Made by a program: the position numbers and the translations under genes
Assembly (NCBI GenBank): GCA_019235885.1
Contig: JAFAKB010000080.1
Location: 1 to 64,000 of the forward strand
Length of the DNA: 64,000 bases
Direction of reading: 5' to 3'
Source: Candidatus Eremiobacterota bacterium
GTDB taxonomy: Bacteria; Vulcanimicrobiota; Vulcanimicrobiia; Vulcanimicrobiales; Vulcanimicrobiaceae
Notes under the pieces: generated by a model
Databases searched by the model: none
Told to the model about the DNA's origin: nothing
Seen by the model: the letters and a program-made list of their open reading frames with translations, nothing else
In this document: positions 41,299-50,905 of the stretch, in pieces
Position numbering within the stretch: position 1 is the stretch's first letter
Layout: each line of letters starts with the position of its first letter

Positions 41299-42050
41299 TG
41301 CGCGTCGTTCTGGCCGACGACGAGGCGCCCGCGCGCCGCAAGCTCGCGCGGTTCCTGCGCGAGTCGGACGGCGTGGAGCTGGCCGGCGAAGCGCGCACCG
41401 GCAGCGAGGCGCTCGGGCTGATCGCCTCGGAGCGGCCCGACCTCGTCTTTCTCGACGTGCAAATGCCCGATCTCGACGGCGTCGCGGTCGCGCAGGTGCT
41501 CGCCGCGCAGGAGCGCGCGCCGCGCGTCGTCTTCGTGACCGCGTTCGACCGGCACGCGGTGCGCGCGTTCGAGCTCGGTGCGCTGGACTATTTGCTCAAG
41601 CCGTTCGACCGGGAGCGATTCGACCGCGCGCTGGAACGGGCGCGCGACGCGCTCGCCGCGCGCCCCGCCGAGACCAGCGCGCAGATCGCGGAGCTGATCG
41701 CGCGGCTGCGCGGCGACGACCGGTACGTGCGCCGGCTGCTGATCTCGGACGGCGACCGCTCGTTCTACGTCCCGGTCCGCGAGATCGTGCGGCTCGAGGC
41801 CGACGGCAACGACGTGGTCGTGCACACGCGGCGCGGCGCGCACGCGATACGCGCCACGCTGGAGTCGCTCGAGGCGCGCCTAGACCCGGCGCAGTTCGCG
41901 CGCGTTCACCGCTCGCACCTCGTGAACATCGACGCGATCGCGGAGATCCGTGCCTGGTTCCACGGCGACCACAAGCTGGTGCTGCGCGACGGCAGCGAGA
42001 TTACGTGGAGCCGCCGATACGCGGCGAAACGTCCCGACCTGCTGCGCTGA
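41298..42050 (+). CDS. LytTR response regulator
   Basis: A 250-residue partner of the kinase. Receiver domain with DDEAPARRKL at the N-terminus, phosphorylatable Asp in VFLDVQMPDLDG near residue 55, and the VTAFDRHAVRAFELGALDYL and KPFDRERF blocks. The LytTR DNA-binding domain follows (VREIVRLEADGNDVVVHT, RVHRSHLVNIDAIAEIRAW). Its GTG start shares a base with the kinase stop. Targets are unknown; the neighbouring acyl-CoA genes and the GT39 gene are candidates by proximity only. Confidence 0.94.
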   Translation: MRVVLADDEAPARRKLARFLRESDGVELAGEARTGSEALGLIASERPDLVFLDVQMPDLDGVAVAQVLAAQERAPRVVFVTAFDRHAVRAFELGALDYLLKPFDRERFDRALERARDALAARPAETSAQIAELIARLRGDDRYVRRLLISDGDRSFYVPVREIVRLEADGNDVVVHTRRGAHAIRATLESLEARLDPAQFARVHRSHLVNIDAIAEIRAWFHGDHKLVLRDGSEITWSRRYAAKRPDLLR

Positions 42051-42129
42051 ACCGCCGCTCGTCCCGCCGCCGTTCCCGCTCGCCACAGGGACGTTGCCGC
42101 GGCCTTCACGGCGCGCTACCAATGGTTCC

Positions 42130-43650
42130 ATGACGTACGACGACCGCAGGCTCTCCGCGCTTCCCTGGATCGCCAGCGCAGCGACACTGGTCTTCCACCT
42201 GATCGCCAATCCGCACTACGGGTTCTTCCGTGACGAGCTCTACTTCATCATGTGCGGGTTTCGGCCGGACTGGGGCTACGTCGATCAGCCGCCGCTCGTG
42301 CCGCTGCTCTCCGCGCTCACGCAGCTCGGTGGGCATTCGCTGTTCCTGCTGCGCGCCGTGCCGGCGCTGTTTGCGGCCTCTGCCGTGTTCGTCGCGGTCG
42401 CGCTGACCGCGGAGCTCGGCGGCGGCGCCTACGCGCGTATCCTGACCGCGATCGTCGTCGCCCTTTCGCCGGTCCTCGCGAGCTTCGGCGGAAAGGTCGG
42501 CACCGACGAGGCGCTGCCCTTCTTGTGGACGCTCACGGCGTACGCGCTGTTGCGCGTCGTCCGCGGCGCGGATGCGCGGTGGTCCTTCGTCGCCGGCGCC
42601 GCGCTCGGGATCGGCCTGGAGATGAAATACAGCACGCTGTTCTTCGCGGTCGCCGCGGTCGTCGCGCTGCTCGTGCTGCCGGAGCGGCGCGTGCTCGCCA
42701 CGCGGTGGCTTTTCGGCGCGTTTGCGCTGTGCGCGGCGATCGCGCTGCCGAACGCGCTGTGGCAGGCGGCGCACGGGCTGCCGATGCTCGAGCTGTTGCG
42801 CAACGCGCAGCACGGCAAGAACGTCGTCGTCTCGCCGCCGGCGTTCCTCGGCCAGCAGCTTCTGATCACCGGCCTGTTCTTGTGGCCGGTATGGGTGGCC
42901 GGGCTGGTGTTCCTCGCGCGCGACCGATCGGCGCGCTTCCTAGCGCTCGCGTGGGTGCTGCTGATCGGCGCGATGGTAGCGCTGCACGGAAAGCATTACT
43001 ATCCGGCGGCAGTCTACCCGATTCCGTTCGCTGCCGGCTGTACCGCGCTCGAGCAATGGACCGCCCGCGTTGGCGTCGTGCGCCCGTTCCTCGCGGCCGC
43101 GCTCGTCGCCGGCGGGCTCGTCTTCGTGCCGTTCGTTCTGCCCGTGCTCTCCGAGCAGCGTTATCTGGCTTACGAGCGCGCCGTCCTGGGGGCGCTGCAC
43201 TTCCAGCGGAGCGCGACGGCGACGGAGAATCACGCGGCGAGCGTGCTGCCGTCCGATTTCGCCGACATGCACGGCTGGCCGGAACTCGCGGCGACGGTGG
43301 AGCGCGTCGTCGACGGGCTGCGGCCCGGCGAGCGAGAGCGAGCGGTCGTCGTGACGAGCAACTACGGCGAAGCGGCATCGCTCGAGTTCTTCGGACGCGG
43401 ACTGCCGCCGGTCGTGAGCGGCCACAACCAGTACTTCCTGTGGGGACCGCGCGGGCGCAGCGGCGACATTCTGATCGACGTGAACGGCGACTGCGGAGCG
43501 GCGCAGCATCTCTTCGCGGATGCCGAGCGCGCGGCCACCGCCGGGACGCCGTACGCGATCTCGTACGAGCGCAACATCCCGATCATGGTCTGCCGCGGAC
43601 TGCGCGTCCCGCTGCCCGCGCTGTGGCCGCAGCTCAAGGCGTACATCTGA
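42130..43650 (+). CDS. Glycosyltransferase family 39 (ArnT/PMT-like) membrane protein
   Basis: A 506-residue polytopic protein, probably an inner-membrane mannosyl- or aminoarabinosyl-type transferase using a polyprenyl-phosphate sugar donor. The GT39/83 motif with catalytic Asp is GFFRDELYFIMCGFRPDWGY near residue 32 (DE), followed by VDQPPLVPLLSAL. About ten hydrophobic helices follow, then a soluble C-terminal part (about 380-506: VVVTSNYGEAASLEFFGRG). Acceptor unknown. ATG 42130 fits the family; no strong ribosome site. Confidence 0.88.
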   Translation: MTYDDRRLSALPWIASAATLVFHLIANPHYGFFRDELYFIMCGFRPDWGYVDQPPLVPLLSALTQLGGHSLFLLRAVPALFAASAVFVAVALTAELGGGAYARILTAIVVALSPVLASFGGKVGTDEALPFLWTLTAYALLRVVRGADARWSFVAGAALGIGLEMKYSTLFFAVAAVVALLVLPERRVLATRWLFGAFALCAAIALPNALWQAAHGLPMLELLRNAQHGKNVVVSPPAFLGQQLLITGLFLWPVWVAGLVFLARDRSARFLALAWVLLIGAMVALHGKHYYPAAVYPIPFAAGCTALEQWTARVGVVRPFLAAALVAGGLVFVPFVLPVLSEQRYLAYERAVLGALHFQRSATATENHAASVLPSDFADMHGWPELAATVERVVDGLRPGERERAVVVTSNYGEAASLEFFGRGLPPVVSGHNQYFLWGPRGRSGDILIDVNGDCGAAQHLFADAERAATAGTPYAISYERNIPIMVCRGLRVPLPALWPQLKAYI

Positions 43651-43703
43651 GGGTGGCGCTCCGGCGACGAGGAGCGCGCCTTCGCGGCCGAACAGCACAC
43701 CGC

Positions 43704-44975
43704 ATGACCGCCGCTGCAGCCGCCACGCGCCCCCGCCCGCTCGCCGACGTGCGCGTGATCGCCGTGGAGCAGTACGGCGCCGGACCGTTCGGCTCGGTCC
43801 ACCTCGCCGAGCTCGGCGCCGACGTGATCAAGATCGAGGACGTGCGGACCGGCGGCGACGTCGGGCGCGCCGTGCCGCCGTACCAGTCCGGCGACGACTC
43901 GCTGTTCTTCGAGACGTTCAACCACGACAAGCGCAGCGTCGCGCTCGACCTCGCGAACGAGTCGGGGCGCGCGGTGCTGCACGACTTGGTCCGCGTCAGC
44001 GACGCCGTCTATTCGAACTTGCGCGGTGACGTGCCGGCCCGGCTCGGCTTGCGCTACGCCGATCTGGCGCCGTACAACCCGCGGATCGTGTGCGTCTCGC
44101 TGTCGGGGTTCGGGATGACGGGGCCGCGCCGCGCCGAGCCGGCGTACGACTACATCCTGCAAGGAATGGCGGCGTGGCAGTCGCTGACCGGCGATCCGAA
44201 CGGCCCGCCGACGAAGTCCGGACTTTCGTTGGTGGACTACAGCGGCGGGCTCGTGGCGGCGCTGGCGCTGCTCGCCGGCGTGCACGCGGCGCGCCGTGAC
44301 GGCGTCGGCTGCGACTGCGACACCTCGCTGTTCGACACCGCGATGAACATGCTGACGTACGTCGCCGCGTGGGCGATGGCGCCGGACGGCGCGTACGAGC
44401 CGGAGCGCTTGGCGTACTCGGCGCATCCGTCAATCGTGCCGTTCCAGAACTTCCGCACCGCCGACGGCTGGATCGTCATCGTCTGCGCCAAGGAGAAGTT
44501 CTGGCAGCGGCTGATCGACGTGCTCGGCATCGCTCACGTCCGCGAAGACGAGCGCTTCGCCGGCTTCGCCGCCCGCCGCGCGAACCGCGGTTTGGTGCAG
44601 TCGACCCTGCAAGAGGTCCTCGCGACGCGCACGACCGGCGAATGGATTGCGAAGCTGACCGCCGCCGGAATCCCGTGTGGCCCGGTCAACGACGTCCGCG
44701 CCGCCCTCGCGGACCCGCAAACCACAGCGCGCAAGCTCGTCACCGAAATCGCGCACCCGTCGTTCGGCACCGCCCGCTGGATCGCCAGCCCGGTCCGCGT
44801 CGGCGAGCCAAGTGAGGAACACCGGCGCGCGCCAGCCCTAGGCGAGCACACGGAGATCATCTTACGCGAGCTACTCGGATACCATGACGCGCGTATTCAG
44901 CAGCTGCGCGCCGCCGGCGCTTTCGGCCCTGAGTTCGCGATGCACGCCGCAGAAAATCCGGGCGACATTCCGTAG
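43704..44975 (+). CDS. CaiB/BaiF-type (class III) CoA transferase
   Basis: A 423-residue family III CoA transferase. N-terminal VRVIAVEQYGAGPFGSVHLA and LGADVIKIEDVRTGGD, the catalytic Asp in DCDTSLFDTAMNMLTYV near residue 208, FKCX-like PTKSGLSLVDYSGG, and C-terminal IPCGPVNDVRAALADPQ. The family transfers CoA between acyl-CoA and carboxylates such as mesaconate, itaconate, carnitine or formate. Together with the MaoC and CitE proteins nearby a dicarboxylate-CoA pathway is plausible; the gene order is not contiguous. Confidence 0.93.
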   Translation: MTAAAAATRPRPLADVRVIAVEQYGAGPFGSVHLAELGADVIKIEDVRTGGDVGRAVPPYQSGDDSLFFETFNHDKRSVALDLANESGRAVLHDLVRVSDAVYSNLRGDVPARLGLRYADLAPYNPRIVCVSLSGFGMTGPRRAEPAYDYILQGMAAWQSLTGDPNGPPTKSGLSLVDYSGGLVAALALLAGVHAARRDGVGCDCDTSLFDTAMNMLTYVAAWAMAPDGAYEPERLAYSAHPSIVPFQNFRTADGWIVIVCAKEKFWQRLIDVLGIAHVREDERFAGFAARRANRGLVQSTLQEVLATRTTGEWIAKLTAAGIPCGPVNDVRAALADPQTTARKLVTEIAHPSFGTARWIASPVRVGEPSEEHRRAPALGEHTEIILRELLGYHDARIQQLRAAGAFGPEFAMHAAENPGDIP

Positions 44976-44987
44976 TAACAAATCGGT

Positions 44988-45041
44988 TTGCCTTGACATC
45001 GTGAAGCTGACTCCTGTATCGTAGAATTAATTCCAAGGCAA
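44988..45041 (+). promoter_or_regulatory. Promoter flanked by an inverted repeat (candidate operator)
   Basis: TTGACA (44993-44998), an 18-base spacer and TATCGT (45017-45022) form a good plus-strand promoter in the gap after the CoA transferase. TTGCCTTG (44988-44995) and its complement CAAGGCAA (45034-45041) bracket it. The left arm overlaps the -35 element, so a dimeric repressor could close the promoter. It faces into the convergent CitE gene. Confidence 0.5.
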
Positions 45042-45067
45042 CGGTGCGCAACGACCATGGAAGAAAG

Positions 45068-45095
45068 CAGGGGCCTCGGAGCGATCCGGGCCCTG
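45068..45095. terminator. Bulged hairpin with GCGA tetraloop, possible terminator or small RNA element
   Basis: Base pairs 45068-45072/45091-45095, 45074-45075/45089-45090 and 45077-45080/45085-45088 form an 11-bp stem with two single-base bulges, closed by GCGA, a GNRA loop. It lies 40-70 bases downstream of the promoter above and just past the CitE stop on the other strand, so it could end CitE transcripts or be part of a short RNA. A 16-codon ORF (45057-45107, MEESRGLGAIRALKYF) spans it, without a ribosome site. Confidence 0.45.
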
Positions 45096-45103
45096 AAGTA
45101 TTT

Positions 45104-45910
45104 CTAAGAGTTAGCGCGGCGCAGGAGGCGTTCGGCGGCGGTGACGATGGGAGGGTCGATCATCGTGCCGTCGAGGACGGCGGGGTTCGAGCGCTGCGCC
45201 GCTTCGACGATGCGGCGCGCGTATTCGATTTCGTGTTGCGACGGTGCGAAGGCGGCGCGGACCGGCGCGATCTGCGCGGGGTGGATCAACAGCTTGCCGT
45301 CGTAGCCGAGGCGGCGCGCGTGCTCGGCGTCGCGGGCGGGGATCGAGGCGTCGCCGTACTCACGCGAGGGGCCGTCGATCGCCCAGCGCTGCGCGGCGCG
45401 CGCGGCGACCAGCATGCGCGCGCGGTGCGGGAGCATCACGTCCGCGGCGCTTTCGCCGCCCAGCTCGGCGGCGAGATCGTACGGGCCGAACGCGAGCGCG
45501 AGAACGTGCGGTGCTTCCGCTATCGTCTCGCAGTGCGCGATGCCGCGCGCGGTCTCGACGATCACGATCTGCGGCAGCGCGCCGAGCTCGTCGCTGACGC
45601 GCGCGAGATCACGAACGCTGCCGGCTTTCGGAATCACGACGGCGCCGGCGGGCCGCGCGCCGGCGAGCATCGCGAGGTCGGCGTGGCCGTCGGGGGTCTC
45701 GGCGGGGTTCACGCGCACCGCGACGTTCGTGAGCTCGTCGTGCGCGTCGAGGAACGCGCGGACTTGCTCGCGCGCAAATTCCTTGCGGTTGGGCGCGACG
45801 GCGTCCTCGAGGTCGAGGATCGCGCCGGTCGCGCCCGACGCGAGCGCCTTGCCGAAACGCTCGGGGCGGTCGGCCGGCACGAACAGGAGCAGCGAGGGAT
45901 CGAGCGGCAT
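45104..45910 (-). CDS. HpcH/HpaI family CoA-ester lyase (CitE/citramalyl-CoA lyase-like)
   Basis: A 268-residue TIM-barrel lyase. SLLLFVPADRPERFGKALAS at the N-terminus, ILDLEDAVAPNRKE near 32 (metal-binding acids), VAVRVNPAET near 68, VIVETARGIAHCET near 118 and ALAFGPYDLAAELGG near 143, ending with KLLIHPAQIAPVRAAFAPS. These are the marks of CitE-like enzymes that cleave citramalyl-CoA, malyl-CoA or similar. It is the last gene of a minus-strand unit that starts upstream with boxC/boxB. Confidence 0.9.
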   Translation of the reverse strand: MPLDPSLLLFVPADRPERFGKALASGATGAILDLEDAVAPNRKEFAREQVRAFLDAHDELTNVAVRVNPAETPDGHADLAMLAGARPAGAVVIPKAGSVRDLARVSDELGALPQIVIVETARGIAHCETIAEAPHVLALAFGPYDLAAELGGESAADVMLPHRARMLVAARAAQRWAIDGPSREYGDASIPARDAEHARRLGYDGKLLIHPAQIAPVRAAFAPSQHEIEYARRIVEAAQRSNPAVLDGTMIDPPIVTAAERLLRRANS

Positions 45911-45933
45911 CGCCGCGCCGTTCGCGCCGGAGG

Positions 45934-47199
45934 CTAGAAGGTCTTGGGCGTGTAGTTCGGCCGCGGCGTGACCGACTGCGCGGCGAGCGCCGTCTTCGCT
46001 TCGCGCGCCCAGCTCGAGCTCGGGCCGCCGTCGGAGTCGGCGGCCGACACCTCGCCGACGATGTCGAACATGAACTGCGTGCGCGCGAACGTCTTCGACG
46101 AGACGACCGAGCCGGCGAACACGTCCTGCGCGAGCTGGTGGTCGTAGCCGAGGTAGGTCGAGTGGTTCGGCTTCGCGGCATCGAACGAGTAGTTCTCGAA
46201 CGCGGCGGCAACCTTGTCGGGCGCCGTCGTTCCCGCACCCGCGATCCGCTGCATCAGCGAGGTCGCGCCGACGTACCCGAAGTAGTGGCGCCAGGAGATC
46301 GGGCCGTTGATCGAACGCCGCAAGCGCGCCGTGAGCCGGCGGGCGCCTTCGCAGCACGTCGGACTCCACACGACCGGGAACGTCGTCCCGGCGATCGCGT
46401 CGAGCGGGATCGCCTTGTAGTAGAAGTCCTCGAGGTTGATCCCGGCCAGCTTCATCTTCTTGCCGAGGCCGAAGTCGACGAACTGCTTGCACGCGTTCGC
46501 CGCGTCGAGCCCGCTGTTCGCCAGCACCAGCACGTCGGCGTCTGTGTTTCGCGCCTTGGTGAGGTTCGGCGAGAAGTCGCTGGTGCCGAGCTTCACCACG
46601 TCGTGGCCGACTTCGGTCCCGCCGGCGCGCGCCAGGATCGCGGAGAGCTCGGTGTACGCGTCCTTGCCGAACGCGTAGTCGGCCTGGATGAAGTACCACT
46701 TCTTGCCGAGCGCGAGCACGCGCGTCGCGAGCGTGCGCAGCATCATGTGATTGTTCGGCGAGAAGCGGTAGACCAGCTTTCCGGCCTTGCTCGCGGTGAT
46801 CGAGGAGTCTTGCGGCCCGAGCTCGAGCATGAAGATCCCCAGCTCGTTGCACAGCGCGGTCATCGCCAGCCCGTTCGCCGACGAGGTCAGACCGAACAGC
46901 ACGTCGACGTTCTCCTGGCCGACGAGCCTCCGGGCCTCGGTCGTCGCGACGGCCGGTTTGGAGTTGTCGTCGCCGTAGACGAACTCGTACTTCACGCGCC
47001 CGGCCTTCGCGTTCCAGTCGGCGAGGGCGAGCTCGGCGCCGATCTTGTGGATCGCGGCGATGTCGGAGAAGATTCCGCTGAACGAGTCGAGGAACCCGAT
47101 CTTCACCGTCGCGGGGCCGGCGGCGAGCGTGAACCGCGGTGCGGCGAGGGCCGCGCCGGCGGCGGCGGTTCCAGCCAGAAGCGAGCGTCGTGAGAGCAT
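45934..47199 (-). CDS. Branched-chain amino acid-type ABC transporter substrate-binding protein
   Basis: A 421-residue periplasmic-binding protein (LivJ/Peripla_BP_6 type). A twin-arginine signal SRRSLLAGTAAAGAALAAPR suggests Tat export. Body motifs: VKIGFLDSFSGIFSDIAAIH, ADWNAKAGRVKYEFVYGDDN, VDVLFGLTSSANGLAM and KLGTSDFSPNLTKARNTDAD. In aromatic-degradation clusters such proteins bind benzoate-like carboxylates; the neighbourhood (boxB, boxC, thioesterase) supports that here (inference). No permease or ATPase genes are in the window. Confidence 0.9.
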   Translation of the reverse strand: MLSRRSLLAGTAAAGAALAAPRFTLAAGPATVKIGFLDSFSGIFSDIAAIHKIGAELALADWNAKAGRVKYEFVYGDDNSKPAVATTEARRLVGQENVDVLFGLTSSANGLAMTALCNELGIFMLELGPQDSSITASKAGKLVYRFSPNNHMMLRTLATRVLALGKKWYFIQADYAFGKDAYTELSAILARAGGTEVGHDVVKLGTSDFSPNLTKARNTDADVLVLANSGLDAANACKQFVDFGLGKKMKLAGINLEDFYYKAIPLDAIAGTTFPVVWSPTCCEGARRLTARLRRSINGPISWRHYFGYVGATSLMQRIAGAGTTAPDKVAAAFENYSFDAAKPNHSTYLGYDHQLAQDVFAGSVVSSKTFARTQFMFDIVGEVSAADSDGGPSSSWAREAKTALAAQSVTPRPNYTPKTF

Positions 47200-47216
47200 G
47201 CGCGGCTACCTCCGTC

Positions 47217-47657
47217 TCATGTGAAGTCTTCGGTGGTCGCTCCATCGGACAGCGCCGTGCGCAACTCCTGCGGCAGCGGGCGCGCCGCGATGCCGGCGTC
47301 GCCGTAACCGATCAGCACCCGAACCTCGAAGCCGCGCGCCACCTCGACGTCGTCCCGCAGCACGACGTGCTCGATCCGCATCGAGCTTTCGCCGAGCTCG
47401 ACGACCGTCGAGCGGATGACGATCGGATCGTCGTAGTACAGCGGCTGAACGAACCGCGCGCCGCTTTCCACGATCGGCACCGGCCAGCGCGGCCGCCCCT
47501 CCGCGCCGAGCAGCGGTCCTGCGGCGGCGCGCAGCAGCCCCGACATCCCGGCGTCGAACCAGGCGAAGAAGGTCGGATAGAACACGATTCCCGCCGCGTC
47601 GGTCTCGCCGAAGCGGACGCGCGTGCGCGTGAGGTGGGTCCGGCCGCGCAGCTCCAT
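47217..47657 (-). CDS. 4-Hydroxybenzoyl-CoA thioesterase-family acyl-CoA thioesterase
   Basis: A 146-residue hot-dog thioesterase. The catalytic Asp is in RVRFGETDAAGIVFYPTFF near residue 20, the family motif of 4HBT/YbgC enzymes, followed by AWFDAGMSGLLRAAAG and VQPLYYDDPIVIRS. In box clusters such an enzyme can release CoA from benzoyl-CoA when the pool is overloaded (family knowledge, role inferred). It starts 8 bases after boxB at ATG 47657; a GTG one codon earlier is possible. Confidence 0.92.
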   Translation of the reverse strand: MELRGRTHLTRTRVRFGETDAAGIVFYPTFFAWFDAGMSGLLRAAAGPLLGAEGRPRWPVPIVESGARFVQPLYYDDPIVIRSTVVELGESSMRIEHVVLRDDVEVARGFEVRVLIGYGDAGIAARPLPQELRTALSDGATTEDFT

Positions 47658-47664
47658 CACCGCT

Positions 47665-49089
<1,425 letters not shown>

Positions 49090-49096
49090 CGCTGCG

Positions 49097-50788
49097 TTAC
49101 ACTCGTTCCTGGTCGAAGTCGGGACGCGAGCCGGTGCCGAAAACCTTCAGCGCGCCGTGCTCGCCGGTGGAGTTGGGACGGTAGAAGACCCAGTTCTGCC
49201 ACGCCGAGAGCCGGCCGAAGATCTTCGTCTCCTCCGTCTCGGCGCCGGGGAAGCGCAGGTTTGCCTCCATCGCGGTGAGCGCGTCGGGCGAGAGCGAGGT
49301 GCGCTCCTCGAGCGCGAGCCGCAGCTCGTCGTCCCAGTCGAGCTCGTCCGGCGTGACGGTGACGAGCCCGGCCTCGAGCGCGTCCTGCGCGCGGTAGCGA
49401 TAGCCGATGGCGGCCTTCGCCGCCTTGCGCGCCGGCAGATCGCTCTCGAAGCGCGTGTCGACGCGCGAGAGCCCGTTCACCATCGGGTAGAGCCCGAAGT
49501 TCACTTCGTCGAGCACGATGCTCGGCGTCTGGTCATCCCGAGCCTGTCGAAGGGCGTCGGGCGGCGCCAGCATGTAGGTGCGGTCGGCGGCGAGCGCGAG
49601 CTCCATCAGCGTTCCGGCGAAGCACGAGCCCTGGTCGACGAGCGCGTACAGGCTGCGCGAGGTGACGTCGAGCCGTGCCAGCGCGCGCCGCAGAAAGCCG
49701 ATCGTCTCGCGCACGAGCCAGTGCTCGCGCTGCGCGAGCAGCGTGCGGTCGACGGCGAGCACCGCATCGGGGTCGCCTTCGGTGCGCAGCAGCAAGAGGC
49801 CGAGCTCGGGCTCGTTCGTGCGCAGCATCAGGATCGCGTCGTCGAGCTCGCGCGCGAGCGCCAGCGGCCACCACGCGTCGCCGGCCGCGACGATCGCGTC
49901 CGGTTCGGTCGCCTGCGCTTCGCGCGGCGCGCGCACGAGGACCGTCGCCGTGCGCTGCGCGCGGTCGAACGTCACGTCGACGTGCTCGTAGTGATAGCCT
50001 TGCGCGTCGATCGTGCGGCGCAACGGGTTCAGCGCGATCCCGCGGACGTCTGCCGGCCGCGGCGAGCTCGCGACGTGCGCCGCGGCGCGCTCGCGCACCA
50101 GCGCGGCGAACTCGGACGGCGGCGCGGTCGCGTCGACCAGCTTCCACGCCTTTGCGCGCTCGGCGCGCACGCCGTCGGCGTTGGTGCAGAACAGGTCGGC
50201 GACGTCGCGGCGCACCTTGCGCTTGTCGACGAGGCGCGTCAGCCCGCCGGTCCCCGGCAGCACACCGAGCAGCGGAACTTCGGGCAAGCTCACCGCGGTG
50301 GAGCGGTCGTCGACCATGAGAATCTCGTCGCACGCCAGCGCGATCTCGTAGCCGCCGCCGGCGCACGCGCCGTTCACCGCCGCGACGAAGCGCAGCCCGT
50401 CGTGGCGGCTCGAGTCTTCCATCCCGTTGCGCGTCTCGTTGGTGAACTTGCAGAAGTTCACTTTCCACTGGTGCGACGAGGTGCCGAGCATATAGATGTT
50501 CGCGCCCGCGCAGAACGAGCGTTCTTTCGCGCTCGTGACGACGACGCACGCGACCTCGGGATGCTCGAACCGAATCCGGTCGAGCGCGTCGCGCAGCTCG
50601 ATGTCCACGCCGAGGTCGTACGAGTTCAGCTTGAGCTTGTAGCCCGGCCGGATCCCGGCGTCCTCATCGACGTCGAGCGCCAGCGTCGCAACCCGCCCGT
50701 CGACCGAGAGCTTCCAGTGGCGATAACGCTCGGGCGAGGCGTCGAACGTAACGAGCCCGGACTGGGCGGGTGCCTCGGTGGCCAGCAT
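49097..50788 (-). CDS. boxC: 2,3-Epoxybenzoyl-CoA dihydrolase BoxC
   Basis: A 563-residue enoyl-CoA hydratase/isomerase-superfamily protein that hydrolytically opens the epoxide formed by BoxAB, releasing formate. Family marks: SPERYRHWKLSVDGRVATLA at the N-terminus, KLNSYDLGVDIELRDALDRI, VVTSAKERSFCAGANIYML near residue 95, VNGACAGGGYEIALACDEI near 142 and VPLLGVLPGTGGLTRLVDKR near 175. ATG 50788 (MLATEAPAQSG) is chosen because a good promoter ends only 9 bases upstream, which would make the message leaderless or nearly so. The segment ALRQARDDQT (about 419-428) is encoded by the dispersed 23-bp repeat. Confidence 0.94.
   Translation of the reverse strand: MLATEAPAQSGLVTFDASPERYRHWKLSVDGRVATLALDVDEDAGIRPGYKLKLNSYDLGVDIELRDALDRIRFEHPEVACVVVTSAKERSFCAGANIYMLGTSSHQWKVNFCKFTNETRNGMEDSSRHDGLRFVAAVNGACAGGGYEIALACDEILMVDDRSTAVSLPEVPLLGVLPGTGGLTRLVDKRKVRRDVADLFCTNADGVRAERAKAWKLVDATAPPSEFAALVRERAAAHVASSPRPADVRGIALNPLRRTIDAQGYHYEHVDVTFDRAQRTATVLVRAPREAQATEPDAIVAAGDAWWPLALARELDDAILMLRTNEPELGLLLLRTEGDPDAVLAVDRTLLAQREHWLVRETIGFLRRALARLDVTSRSLYALVDQGSCFAGTLMELALAADRTYMLAPPDALRQARDDQTPSIVLDEVNFGLYPMVNGLSRVDTRFESDLPARKAAKAAIGYRYRAQDALEAGLVTVTPDELDWDDELRLALEERTSLSPDALTAMEANLRFPGAETEETKIFGRLSAWQNWVFYRPNSTGEHGALKVFGTGSRPDFDQERV
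49532..49554. repeat. Dispersed 23-bp element inside boxC
   Basis: GTCATCCCGAGCC followed by TGTCGAAGGG lies in frame inside boxC and encodes LRQARDD. It is the second full copy of the element at 4907-4929. The boxC frame remains open, so the insert is tolerated at a surface loop (inference). Confidence 0.75.
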
Positions 50789-50797
50789 CGTTTGTGA

Positions 50798-50836
50798 ACT
50801 ATACTGCATGTCAGGTCGCCTTTGCAAGCACTATGG
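50798..50836 (-). promoter_or_regulatory. boxC promoter with BoxR-like operator sites
   Basis: On the minus strand, TTGCAA (50822-50827), an 18-base spacer and TATAGT (50798-50803) form the promoter. CATAGTGCTTGC (50824-50835) and GCAGTATAGTT (50797-50807) resemble the sites in front of boxR (TATAGTGCATGC, GATAGTGCAC). TGCA-containing repeats are known operators of BzdR/BoxR-type repressors. The -10 lies inside one site, so binding would block transcription. Confidence 0.6.
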
Positions 50837-50905
50837 TGCCGAACAAAAGGTTTCCCTATGCTTGCTCTTGCAGCCCGGCGCGTTCTCGGCTGCTCTCGGC
50901 GCGGG

